From positions 13,084 to 18,783 of the forward strand of contig DINM01000001.1 in NCBI GenBank assembly GCA_002423675.1: a stretch of 5,700 nucleotides of DNA. Direction: 5' to 3'. The DNA is from Verrucomicrobia bacterium UBA5540. GTDB taxonomy: Bacteria; Verrucomicrobiota; Kiritimatiellia; Kiritimatiellales; Tichowtungiaceae. Of the stretch, positions 1 to 5,584 are shown piece by piece. The position numbers were made by a program, and so were the translations under genes. The notes beneath the pieces are model-generated. The model saw only the letters and a list, made by a program, of their open reading frames with translations. It ran no database searches and was not told where the DNA came from. Positions within the stretch are counted from its first letter, which is position 1, and each line of letters opens with the position of its first letter.

Positions 1-1
1 A

Positions 2-193
2 AAGGAGGTCCGACAGTTTCTTGAAACACAGATCATCAAATATCCAGACCATTTGAACTGCTACCTCGATATGCTGTTGGCGTCCCGCAATGTTGAACGA
101 ATCGGCGATCATGCGACAAATATCGCGGAAGATGTCATTTATCTGATCGAAGGGGTTATCGTTCGGCATAGTCCGGCTGATTTGAAAGGCTGA
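2..193 (+). CDS. phoU: PhoU C-terminal end (phosphate signalling regulator), partial
   Basis: The gene runs in from the left edge; only the last 63 codons, ending in TGA at 191-193, are present. The visible protein carries the PhoU family signature: a helix with R-N-V-E-R-I-G-D-H-A-T-N-I-A-E-D (about 86-133) followed by V-I-Y-L-I-E-G. These E/D/R/H residues belong to the conserved metal-binding face of the three-helix-bundle PhoU repeat. PhoU is a cytoplasmic protein that, by established knowledge, connects the PstSCAB phosphate transporter with the PhoR kinase and keeps the Pho response off when phosphate is plentiful. Its position 59 bases upstream of phoB on the same strand fits a pst-phoU-phoB-phoR cluster. 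The start and the first PhoU repeat lie outside the window. Confidence 0.93.
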   Translation, partial: KEVRQFLETQIIKYPDHLNCYLDMLLASRNVERIGDHATNIAEDVIYLIEGVIVRHSPADLKG

Positions 194-215
194 AATCAGT
201 TGTTCACGAGAGCTG

Positions 216-237
216 ACCGGAGTAATTTTGTTCCGGT
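216..237. repeat. Inverted repeat in the phoU-phoB gap
   Basis: Perfect 6-base arms ACCGGA (216-221) and TCCGGT (232-237) are separated by 10 bases, and a G-T pair could extend the stem inward by one. The element ends 15 bases before the phoB ATG. It could be a weak RNA hairpin that tunes phoB expression after phoU, or an operator. There is no U-tract right after it, so it is not a convincing intrinsic terminator. Confidence 0.35.
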
Positions 238-252
238 TAACGAAAGAAAATT

Positions 253-954
253 ATGGCTATTCCCAAACCGCAGATTTTGATCATTGAAGACGAAGAAGAT
301 ATTCGTGAGCTTGTACGCTATAATCTCGTGCGCGAAGGGTTCAGTGTAAGTGAAGCCGAATCAGGCGAAGATGGACTGAAGTCTGTCTCTCAGAAAAAGC
401 CTGATCTTGTTCTGCTTGACTTGATGTTGCCGGGTAAGGATGGCCTGCAGATCTGCCGCGAACTCAAACAGAATAATTCCTCCAGTAATATCCCTGTGGT
501 CATGATGACCGCCAAAGGAGAAGAGGGTGATATTGTCACTGGACTTGAGCTCGGTGCTGAGGATTATGTAGTCAAACCGTTCAGTCCCAAAGTACTGGTC
601 GCCCGCGTCAAAGCCGTTCTGCGCCGCAACGCGGCACCGGTATCTGTATCCGGCGAAGACGTTTTACGTGTTCTGGACATTGTGATTCATCCTGGACGCC
701 ACGAGGTTACCGTGAGTGGAAAGCCCGTCGATCTCACCACGAGCGAATTCGGCATCCTACATTTTCTGGCTCGTCGTCCCGGCTGGGTTTTTACACGCTA
801 CCAGATTGTCGATGCCGTACATGGCGACGACTATCCCGTCACCGAGCGTTCCGTTGATGTGCAGATTGTCGGCTTGCGCAAAAAATTGAAAAAGGCGGGC
901 GAAAACATCGAAACTGTTCGGGGAGTCGGCTACCGATTTAAGGACGAAGGGTAA
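253..954 (+). CDS. phoB: PhoB, phosphate-regulon response regulator (OmpR/PhoB family)
   Basis: This 233-residue protein is a full-length OmpR/PhoB-type response regulator. Residues about 7-125 form the receiver domain: acidic pair E12-D13, phosphoacceptor D56 (in D-L-V-L-L-D), switch T86 and K108 followed by P109. Residues about 138-230 form the winged-helix DNA-binding domain, ending with the typical S-V-D-V-Q-I-V-G-L-R-K-K-L recognition helix and V-R-G-V-G-Y-R-F hairpin. When phosphorylated by PhoR, PhoB-family proteins bind Pho boxes and activate phosphate acquisition genes. phoU upstream and phoR downstream on the same strand support PhoB over other members of this large family. The ATG at 253 is preceded only by a weak purine-rich stretch (AAAGAAAA). 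No clear Pho box is visible in the short upstream gap, so transcription probably comes from further upstream. Confidence 0.93.
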   Translation: MAIPKPQILIIEDEEDIRELVRYNLVREGFSVSEAESGEDGLKSVSQKKPDLVLLDLMLPGKDGLQICRELKQNNSSSNIPVVMMTAKGEEGDIVTGLELGAEDYVVKPFSPKVLVARVKAVLRRNAAPVSVSGEDVLRVLDIVIHPGRHEVTVSGKPVDLTTSEFGILHFLARRPGWVFTRYQIVDAVHGDDYPVTERSVDVQIVGLRKKLKKAGENIETVRGVGYRFKDEG

Positions 955-976
955 AAGGAGGGAATCCATGGATTAA
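955..976 (+). promoter_or_regulatory. Strong Shine-Dalgarno followed by a two-codon reading frame
   Basis: AAGGAGGG (955-962) starts directly after the phoB stop and is almost a perfect complement of the 16S 3' end. Five bases later comes ATG GAT TAA (968-976), an open frame of just Met-Asp. The next real gene, phoR, starts at 1045 without a comparable ribosome binding site. The phoR frame is open without stop codons all the way back to the phoB stop, but it is offset from ATG 968 by a one-base (-1) step and has no ATG, GTG or TTG before 1045. The site could be a minimal leader frame affecting phoR translation, the relic of an older start lost by an indel, or a sequencing indel. Confidence 0.5.
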
Positions 977-1044
977 CAGAAATATGGCTTAATGGAGTTT
1001 TTTCATTTTTCCAGCTTATTCTGTCTCCAGCATTCCGGTTCATC

Positions 1045-2817
1045 ATGCATACACGACGTATTTTCTGGCAGATCTATCCGAGTTATCTGATCATCACGAT
1101 TCTTTCCCTTGCGGCGGTCTTTTTAATTTCAACCCGCACAATGACCCGCTTCTATCATACTCAAACCGGGAAAAGCCTTGGTCTGCAGGCCGTCTTTATC
1201 GAAGAAAAAGTCCGCAACCTCTTCCGTTCGGCTAATACGGAGGAGCTGGCTCGTATGGCCGAATCGCTTGGAGAACGCACCCCGGAGCGCGTTACCCTGA
1301 TCCTTCCCGATGGGACCGTCGTCGGTGATTCCGAAATGGAGTACAGGGAAATGGGTAATCACCGTGACCGTCCGGAAATTTCGTCCGCTCTGGCCGGTAA
1401 TCCCGGCGAATCGATTCGTTTTAGCAATACACTGAAAAAAAATATGATGTATGTCGCGGTTCCGGTGCGGCACGAAGGACGGGTGATCGGCGCCGTGCGC
1501 GTTGCTATGCCGCTGAATGCCATGAACCAGATTTTTGGTGAAGTACAACATCAGATCGTTCTGGGCGGACTGGTCGTTCTGTTGTTCGCGGCGATTCTCA
1601 GTCTGCTGGTTTCACGACGGATATCCCGGCCACTCGAACGCATTAAACGTGGAGCCGAACGTTTTGCACAAGGCGACTTTTCCAGCCGGCTTCATGACGG
1701 CGGATCAATTGAGATCGGTTCGCTGGCGGAAACCATGAACAAAATGGCAGCACAGCTCGAGGAACGTCTGCAAACGGTCAGCGAAGAACGCAACCAGAGA
1801 GAGGCCATTCTCTCCAGTATGGTTGAAGGCGTGCTCGCGGTGGATACAAACGGACACATCATCAGCATGAACAAAGCGGTTGCCCGGTTTTTTAACGTCT
1901 TCCAGCCGGAAACTGCGCAGGGCCGCAGCCTTGAAGAGGTCTTCCGGAACGTTACATTGCAGCGGTTTGTCGCGGAGGTGCTCGAAGGGCAGGAAACCCG
2001 TGAGTGCGAACTCACTGTGCAGAACAATGAAACCTATTATCTGCAAGCCCGCGCGGCCAATCTCCTCGGCGTTCAGGGCCGCCGTATTGGAGCGGTCGTT
2101 GTATTCAACGATGTATCCCGCCTCCGGAGACTCGAAAACCTGCGGCGCGACTTTGTCGCAAATGTCTCCCACGAGTTGAAAACTCCGATCACCTCCATCA
2201 AAGGCTTTGTTGAAACGCTGCTCGACGGCGCGATGAAAAATCCCGAGGAAGCCGAACGGTTTCTGAAAATCGTCGCCAGGCACGCCGATCGTCTCAATGC
2301 CATCATTGAAGATCTGCTCATGCTCTCGCGCCTAGAGCAGGGCGGCAAAGAAGCAATGGAAATGCAGCCGACCGGTCTCTGCGGCATTGTGAACTCGGCC
2401 GTCGAAGTCTGCGCGCAGCGTGCCGCTGCGAAAAACATTGCCGTTAACATTGAATGCGCAGATGAACTGACAGCCACCGTCAATCCGCCGCTCATTGAAC
2501 AGGCCCTCATCAACCTGGTCGGCAATGCCGTTAAATACAGCGTGAATGGGAAAAATATTACAGTCAGCGCCCGTGCTGAAAAAGGTGGCGTTGTGCTGTC
2601 GGTAGAAGATCAGGGATATGGCATTGAAGAAAAACATCTCGAACGACTTTTTGAGCGATTCTATCGCGTCGACAAAGGCCGCAGCCGCCAAGAAGGCGGA
2701 ACCGGCCTCGGGCTCTCCATCGTCAAACACATCGCACAGGCCCACGGAGGAACCGTTTCGGTCGAAAGCGTCTATGGACGGGGTTCCACCTTCTCCATTT
2801 TCCTTCCTTCTGTGTAA
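1045..2817 (+). CDS. phoR: PhoR, membrane sensor histidine kinase of the phosphate regulon
   Basis: A 590-residue sensor kinase. Transmembrane segment 1 (about 9-29) leads to an extracytoplasmic sensor region of roughly 140 residues (about 30-170) with a PAS/Cache-like pattern (L-I-L-P-D-G-T-V-V-G-D-S). Transmembrane segment 2 (about 170-190) follows, then HAMP (about 190-242) and a PAS domain (about 250-360). HisKA carries phosphoacceptor H376 in V-S-H-E-L-K-T-P. The HATPase has an N box (N490, N494), G1 (D522-x-G-x-G), an F box (F536, F539) and G2 (G-G-T-G-L-G-L-S, 551-558). All catalytic motifs are intact. It autophosphorylates and passes phosphate to PhoB, encoded just upstream. The layout with an extracytoplasmic domain resembles PhoR of Gram-positive and PVC bacteria rather than the shorter E. 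coli protein. The start at 1045 puts basic residues right before the first membrane helix; no clear Shine-Dalgarno precedes it. The phosphate role comes from context. Confidence 0.9.
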   Translation: MHTRRIFWQIYPSYLIITILSLAAVFLISTRTMTRFYHTQTGKSLGLQAVFIEEKVRNLFRSANTEELARMAESLGERTPERVTLILPDGTVVGDSEMEYREMGNHRDRPEISSALAGNPGESIRFSNTLKKNMMYVAVPVRHEGRVIGAVRVAMPLNAMNQIFGEVQHQIVLGGLVVLLFAAILSLLVSRRISRPLERIKRGAERFAQGDFSSRLHDGGSIEIGSLAETMNKMAAQLEERLQTVSEERNQREAILSSMVEGVLAVDTNGHIISMNKAVARFFNVFQPETAQGRSLEEVFRNVTLQRFVAEVLEGQETRECELTVQNNETYYLQARAANLLGVQGRRIGAVVVFNDVSRLRRLENLRRDFVANVSHELKTPITSIKGFVETLLDGAMKNPEEAERFLKIVARHADRLNAIIEDLLMLSRLEQGGKEAMEMQPTGLCGIVNSAVEVCAQRAAAKNIAVNIECADELTATVNPPLIEQALINLVGNAVKYSVNGKNITVSARAEKGGVVLSVEDQGYGIEEKHLERLFERFYRVDKGRSRQEGGTGLGLSIVKHIAQAHGGTVSVESVYGRGSTFSIFLPSV

Positions 2818-2824
2818 ATAATAC

Positions 2825-2850
2825 TACGCGTTTATTCGCGTAATCTGCGT
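2825..2850. repeat. GCGT-repeat hairpin downstream of phoR
   Basis: Just after the phoR stop, arms TACGCG (2825-2830) and CGCGTA (2837-2842) pair perfectly around a 6-base loop. GCGT recurs at 2828, 2838 and 2847, spaced 10 and 9 bases apart. The composition and spacing resemble the TTCGTGTAT-type repeats upstream of malQ. The element lies in the 174-base gap between the convergent phoR and hslO genes and could help end transcription, though no strong U-tract follows. The rest of the gap up to 2991 shows nothing else I can support. Confidence 0.4.
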
Positions 2851-2991
2851 TTAAGATCCTCAGAAGGGTGTCTCTATCCCGTTTTTCAATTAAATGAGTG
2901 TCGTGAGATAATTACCTAGTGCTGAATTGGGCGGACTGTAATGTGCGGCGAATAAATCTTCAGGTTGCATTTATTGCCTAAAGGCAAAAGC

Positions 2992-3879
2992 CTATGGCCT
3001 TTCTTTTCGGTTCCAGGCGGCAATGCACTCATCAATGCTCAGCTCATAGTGCCGGTTGCAGAACTGACAGTTGATTCGTACCGGTTCTTTTTTCTGCACC
3101 AGCTCCATCCGCTCGGGAATGGGCAGGGTACGCACCACGGCCTCCATTTTTTTGCGGCTGCACGGACAGAAAAAACGCGGGGCGGGGCAGTCTTCCATGT
3201 AAAACCCGTCAAATCCCGGCTCGTCTGCAATCAATATACTTGCGGTTTCTTCCGGTGTGTCGCAGCGGTTTAGCCGCTCGCGAAACGCCGGTTCGTCCAT
3301 CCGGCGGCGGAGCCGCTCGAACCGTTCCAGATCAGTTCCCGGTAGCGCCTGAAGCATCCAGCCCCGGCAGAGCCGGACCGGATTTTCCGGGTCGGCATTA
3401 AACCCGATGATTGCGCAGATTCCGGTTTCCACCTGATCGCTGATGCAGTGATAATAGGCAAGGTCTTTAGCCACATCATGGAGCGGAACCGGCGCGGTGC
3501 CGGAATTCAGAATTTTCCCGTCACGGTTCGATGTAACCACCTGAAGATCCCCGAGTTCGCCGTAAAGCGCATTCGGATCATCCTCGGTCAGATTCAGCTG
3601 CGGCGGCGAAATAAAGCCGCGCACCGTGCCGTCCTGTCCGGCATCCGCCAGAACCGTTCGCAGAATTCCTTTGTACTTCCAGCAGACATTCAGCCGCTGA
3701 CCTTCGGGCAGAACCGCCGCGCTCAGTAGCGCGCCGGTCAGCGCGCGACCCAGAATATGCGCCGCCGCCGGATCGCAGTCGTGAAGCAGTACAATCTCAT
3801 TCACCGTCTTCGTCGTCACCGCATACGAAAAAGCGATATCGAGTCCCTTAAAATGTCCCTTAATCAGCAAATCATTCAT
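2992..3879 (-). CDS. hslO: Hsp33 family redox-regulated chaperone HslO
   Basis: A 295-residue protein of normal Hsp33 length. Hsp33 is a cytoplasmic holdase that is inactive when its C-terminal cysteines bind zinc and active when oxidative stress forms disulfides. The zinc motif is complete: C238-x-C240 and C271-x-x-C274, about 30 residues apart, as in the E. coli protein. The N-terminal core contains the family pattern with G-R-A-L-T-G-A-L-L-S-A around 44-54. I chose the ATG at 3877-3879 because it begins the conserved N-terminus (M-N-D-L-L-I-K-G). The frame stays open upstream to a GTG at 3936, but those 19 codons are encoded partly by an intergenic repeat and look non-native. The ribosome binding site is weak; a small palindrome, TGGTA/TACCA (3885-3895), lies just upstream. 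The gene is divergent from malQ and converges on phoR. Confidence 0.93.
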   Translation of the reverse strand: MNDLLIKGHFKGLDIAFSYAVTTKTVNEIVLLHDCDPAAAHILGRALTGALLSAAVLPEGQRLNVCWKYKGILRTVLADAGQDGTVRGFISPPQLNLTEDDPNALYGELGDLQVVTSNRDGKILNSGTAPVPLHDVAKDLAYYHCISDQVETGICAIIGFNADPENPVRLCRGWMLQALPGTDLERFERLRRRMDEPAFRERLNRCDTPEETASILIADEPGFDGFYMEDCPAPRFFCPCSRKKMEAVVRTLPIPERMELVQKKEPVRINCQFCNRHYELSIDECIAAWNRKERP

Positions 3880-3912
3880 GTGCTTGGTAGTACCACAACA
3901 GCAGAAAATTTT

Positions 3913-3937
3913 AACTACGAAATACACTGAATACACG
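3913..3937 (-). repeat. Intergenic repeat arm 1 (TTCGTGTAT-type units)
   Basis: Read on the - strand, this is three near-copies of a 9-base unit: CGTGTATTC, AGTGTATTT and CGTAGTT. It matches the inverted arm at 3976-4000 at 20 of 25 positions, including an 11-base identical block (GTGTATTTCGT). It sits in the hslO leader, about 33 bases before the chosen start, and creates the upstream GTG that falsely extends the hslO frame. Confidence 0.6.
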
Positions 3938-3975
3938 AAAGAGGGGTAGGCTGGGGTTGGCTTGTGAATAATTTT

Positions 3976-4000
3976 TGTGTAGTTCGTGTATTTCGTGGTT
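3976..4000 (+). repeat. Intergenic repeat arm 2 (TTCGTGTAT-type units)
   Basis: This is the inverted partner of 3913-3937, with TTCGTG at 3983 and 3992 (9-base spacing). The two arms are separated by 38 bases and flank the middle of the 154-base divergent hslO-malQ gap, where the promoters of both genes should lie. I could not identify convincing -35/-10 boxes. The GTG codon at 3986 inside this arm opens a spurious upstream extension of malQ. Confidence 0.6.
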
Positions 4001-4033
4001 CTACTTCTATCCGCTTGTCCGTATTGTGCCGCG

Positions 4034-5554
4034 ATGAATTTTGAACGGAAAAGCGGGATTTTACTTCACATTACTTCTTTGCCGGGGCGCTGGGGCATGG
4101 GCGAGATCGGGCCGCAGGCGCGGGCTTTTGGCGAGCTGCTGGCGGAAGCGGGACAAAAACTCTGGCAGATTCTACCGACCGGGCCGGTCGGCTACGGTTT
4201 CTCGCCGTACTGGTCGCTGTCAGCTTTTGCGGGCAATCATCTGCTGATCAGTTTTGACGAACTGATTGAAGAGGGATTGCTCTCGGAAAAACAGCTAAAG
4301 CATTTTCCGCAGTTCGATCCGCACAAAATCGATTTTCCGACCGTGATTGCGGCGCGCGAAAAAATCCTTTTTAAAGTGGCCGAGCGCTTTGAGCCGGACG
4401 CGGACTTCACGGCCTTCTGCGTGCGCGAGGCCGACTGGCTTTCCGACTACGCGCTGTTTATGGCGATCCGCGAAACGCAGAAAAACCGTCCGTGGACCGA
4501 ATGGCCCACCGCCCTGCGCGATCGTGATTTCCAAACCTTGGAAAAAGCGCGGACGAGACTGGCAAAACGAATCCGCCGTCACGAGGTGCTGCAATACCTT
4601 TTTTCCAAACATTGGAAAAAACTGACGGATTTTTTCCAAGGTTTGGACATTTCGATTATCGGCGATATTCCGATTTTCGTGGCGGGAGATTCTGCGGATG
4701 TCTGGGCGAACCGCGAGCTGTTTTTTCTGAATGAGGATGGGAGGCCAACCGTCGTCGCGGGTGTTCCACCGGACTATTTTTCGAAGACCGGCCAGCGCTG
4801 GGGCAATCCGCTGTACGACTGGGCGGTGCACCGCGAAACCCAATTTGAGTGGTGGACGCGCCGAATGCAGCACATTCTGGAAATGAATGACATCGTGCGT
4901 ATTGACCACTTCCGCGGCTTTGAGGATTACTGGGAGATTCCGGCTGACGAACCGACGGCGATTCACGGCCGCTGGGTGAAAGGCCCGGGTCTTGAATTTT
5001 TCCAATGTCTGGAAAGGCAACTGTGTTGCGGCACAGAATTTTTTCCAGGCCTCGGAAAGAAATTTAAACTGGATGAGCATGTGATTGCCGAAAACCTCGG
5101 GGTTATTACCGACGATGTAGAGGCGTTGCGCGAGGCGTGCGGTTTTCCCGGCATGTGGGTGCTTCATTTTCGTTTCGGTGCAGAACCGATGCATATACCG
5201 GGCTACCATCCGGAAGGCGTGGAAAAGAACTGGGTGATTTATCCGGGTACGCATGATAACGATACGACGCATAATTGGTTTATGCAGATTGACGCGGCAG
5301 AGCGTTACCGCGTCCGCTCTTATTTGCATACGGACGGCGCAGCGATTCACCGCGATCTGGCGGAGTTGGCGCTGCGCTCGCCCGCAAAGTGGGCGATTCT
5401 GCCGATGCAGGATGTGCTGGGTCTTGGCGGCGAAGCGCGCTTAAACCTGCCAGGTACAGCGCAGGGCAATTGGGGTTGGCGCTTTTCTGAGGATATGGTA
5501 AGCCCTGAATCGGTTTGCTGGCTGAAAGATGTAACGCAGCGAAACGGGCGCTAG
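4034..5554 (+). CDS. malQ: 4-alpha-glucanotransferase (amylomaltase, GH77)
   Basis: A 506-residue cytoplasmic amylomaltase that moves alpha-1,4-glucan segments between maltodextrins and releases glucose, serving glycogen or maltodextrin metabolism. The N-terminus R-K-S-G-I-L-L-H-I-T-S-L-P-G is typical of the family, as is W-Q-I-L-P-T-G-P at about 44-51. Catalytic residues are present: nucleophile D291 in V-R-I-D-H-F-R-G-F, acid/base E353 in A-E-N-L-G-V-I-T, and D408 in G-T-H-D-N-D-T-T. I chose the ATG at 4034 because conserved sequence begins there; an in-frame GTG at 3986 adds 16 repeat-derived codons. No good Shine-Dalgarno precedes the ATG. The coding sequence holds five palindromic elements (listed separately), and residues about 328-349 appear about 15 longer than in Thermus-type enzymes as I remember them. 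Length and motifs otherwise fit the short bacterial GH77 type. It is divergent from hslO. Confidence 0.95.
   Translation: MNFERKSGILLHITSLPGRWGMGEIGPQARAFGELLAEAGQKLWQILPTGPVGYGFSPYWSLSAFAGNHLLISFDELIEEGLLSEKQLKHFPQFDPHKIDFPTVIAAREKILFKVAERFEPDADFTAFCVREADWLSDYALFMAIRETQKNRPWTEWPTALRDRDFQTLEKARTRLAKRIRRHEVLQYLFSKHWKKLTDFFQGLDISIIGDIPIFVAGDSADVWANRELFFLNEDGRPTVVAGVPPDYFSKTGQRWGNPLYDWAVHRETQFEWWTRRMQHILEMNDIVRIDHFRGFEDYWEIPADEPTAIHGRWVKGPGLEFFQCLERQLCCGTEFFPGLGKKFKLDEHVIAENLGVITDDVEALREACGFPGMWVLHFRFGAEPMHIPGYHPEGVEKNWVIYPGTHDNDTTHNWFMQIDAAERYRVRSYLHTDGAAIHRDLAELALRSPAKWAILPMQDVLGLGGEARLNLPGTAQGNWGWRFSEDMVSPESVCWLKDVTQRNGR
4528..4544. repeat. malQ palindrome copy A
   Basis: Perfect 7-base arms TTTCCAA and TTGGAAA around ACC. 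Encodes D165-F-Q-T-L-E-K171. The first C of the CC falls at codon position 3 (TTC CAA). Confidence 0.6.
4599..4621. repeat. malQ palindrome copy B (most complete)
   Basis: Perfect 10-base arms TTTTTTCCAA and TTGGAAAAAA around a 3-base centre ACA, the longest copy in the gene. Encodes L189-F-S-K-H-W-K-K196. The first C is at codon position 2, so it is read in a different frame from copies A, C and D. Confidence 0.7.
4630..4649. repeat. malQ palindrome copy C (right arm decayed)
   Basis: The left arm TTTTTTCCAA (4630-4639) is intact and identical to that of copy B. The centre is GGT, and the right arm TTGGACA has one change from the TTGGAAA form, leaving a 5-base core stem. It begins only 8 bases after copy B. 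Encodes D199-F-F-Q-G-L-D205. Confidence 0.55.
4997..5017. repeat. malQ palindrome copy D
   Basis: Left arm TTTTTCCAA (4997-5005), centre TGT, right arm CTGGAAA (5009-5015), with one mismatch in the seven-base stem. Encodes F322-F-Q-C-L-E-R328, similar to the peptide of copies A and C because it has the same frame. Confidence 0.55.
5039..5061. repeat. malQ palindrome copy E
   Basis: Left arm TTTTTTCCAG (5039-5048), centre GCC, right arm TCGGAAAGAA (5052-5061). Seven of ten pairs are Watson-Crick, two are G-T and one is a mismatch. The first C is at codon position 1, the third possible frame, giving F336-F-P-G-L-G-K-K343. Between copies D and E lies a small stem, CTGTG (5021-5025) and CACAG (5032-5036). 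Confidence 0.5.
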
Positions 5555-5584
5555 AGAATTTTTTAGAATTACGGAGACCGGATT

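Noticed and set aside
194..252. Pho box upstream of phoB
   Set aside because: I see no pair of CTGTCAT-like 7-mers with 4-base spacing in this gap.
1005..1014. Possible sixth palindrome copy (ATTTTTCCAG) upstream of phoR
   Set aside because: Only a left-arm-like half is present, with no matching TTGGAAA arm after a 3-base centre.
1705..2283. Open frames on the - strand opposite phoR
   Set aside because: They are antisense to intact PAS and HisKA coding sequence, with no ribosome binding site or recognisable domain.
2865..2886. GGG/CCC followed by GTTTTTC as a phoR terminator
   Set aside because: Only three stable pairs form before a T-T mismatch; likely chance.
2974..2987. Small stem TTGCC/GGCAA just past the hslO stop as its terminator
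   Set aside because: The stem has only 5 pairs and is followed on the - strand by a mixed AT stretch without a U-tract; too weak to call.
4528..5061. CRISPR-like array
   Set aside because: The palindromes are unevenly spaced, vary in sequence and lie inside an intact enzyme gene, so they are not CRISPR repeats.
4295..5350. Long open frame (351 codons) on the - strand opposite malQ
   Set aside because: It lies wholly within the well-supported malQ gene. Its product is rich in Arg and His without any recognisable motif, as expected for an antisense shadow of a GC-biased gene.
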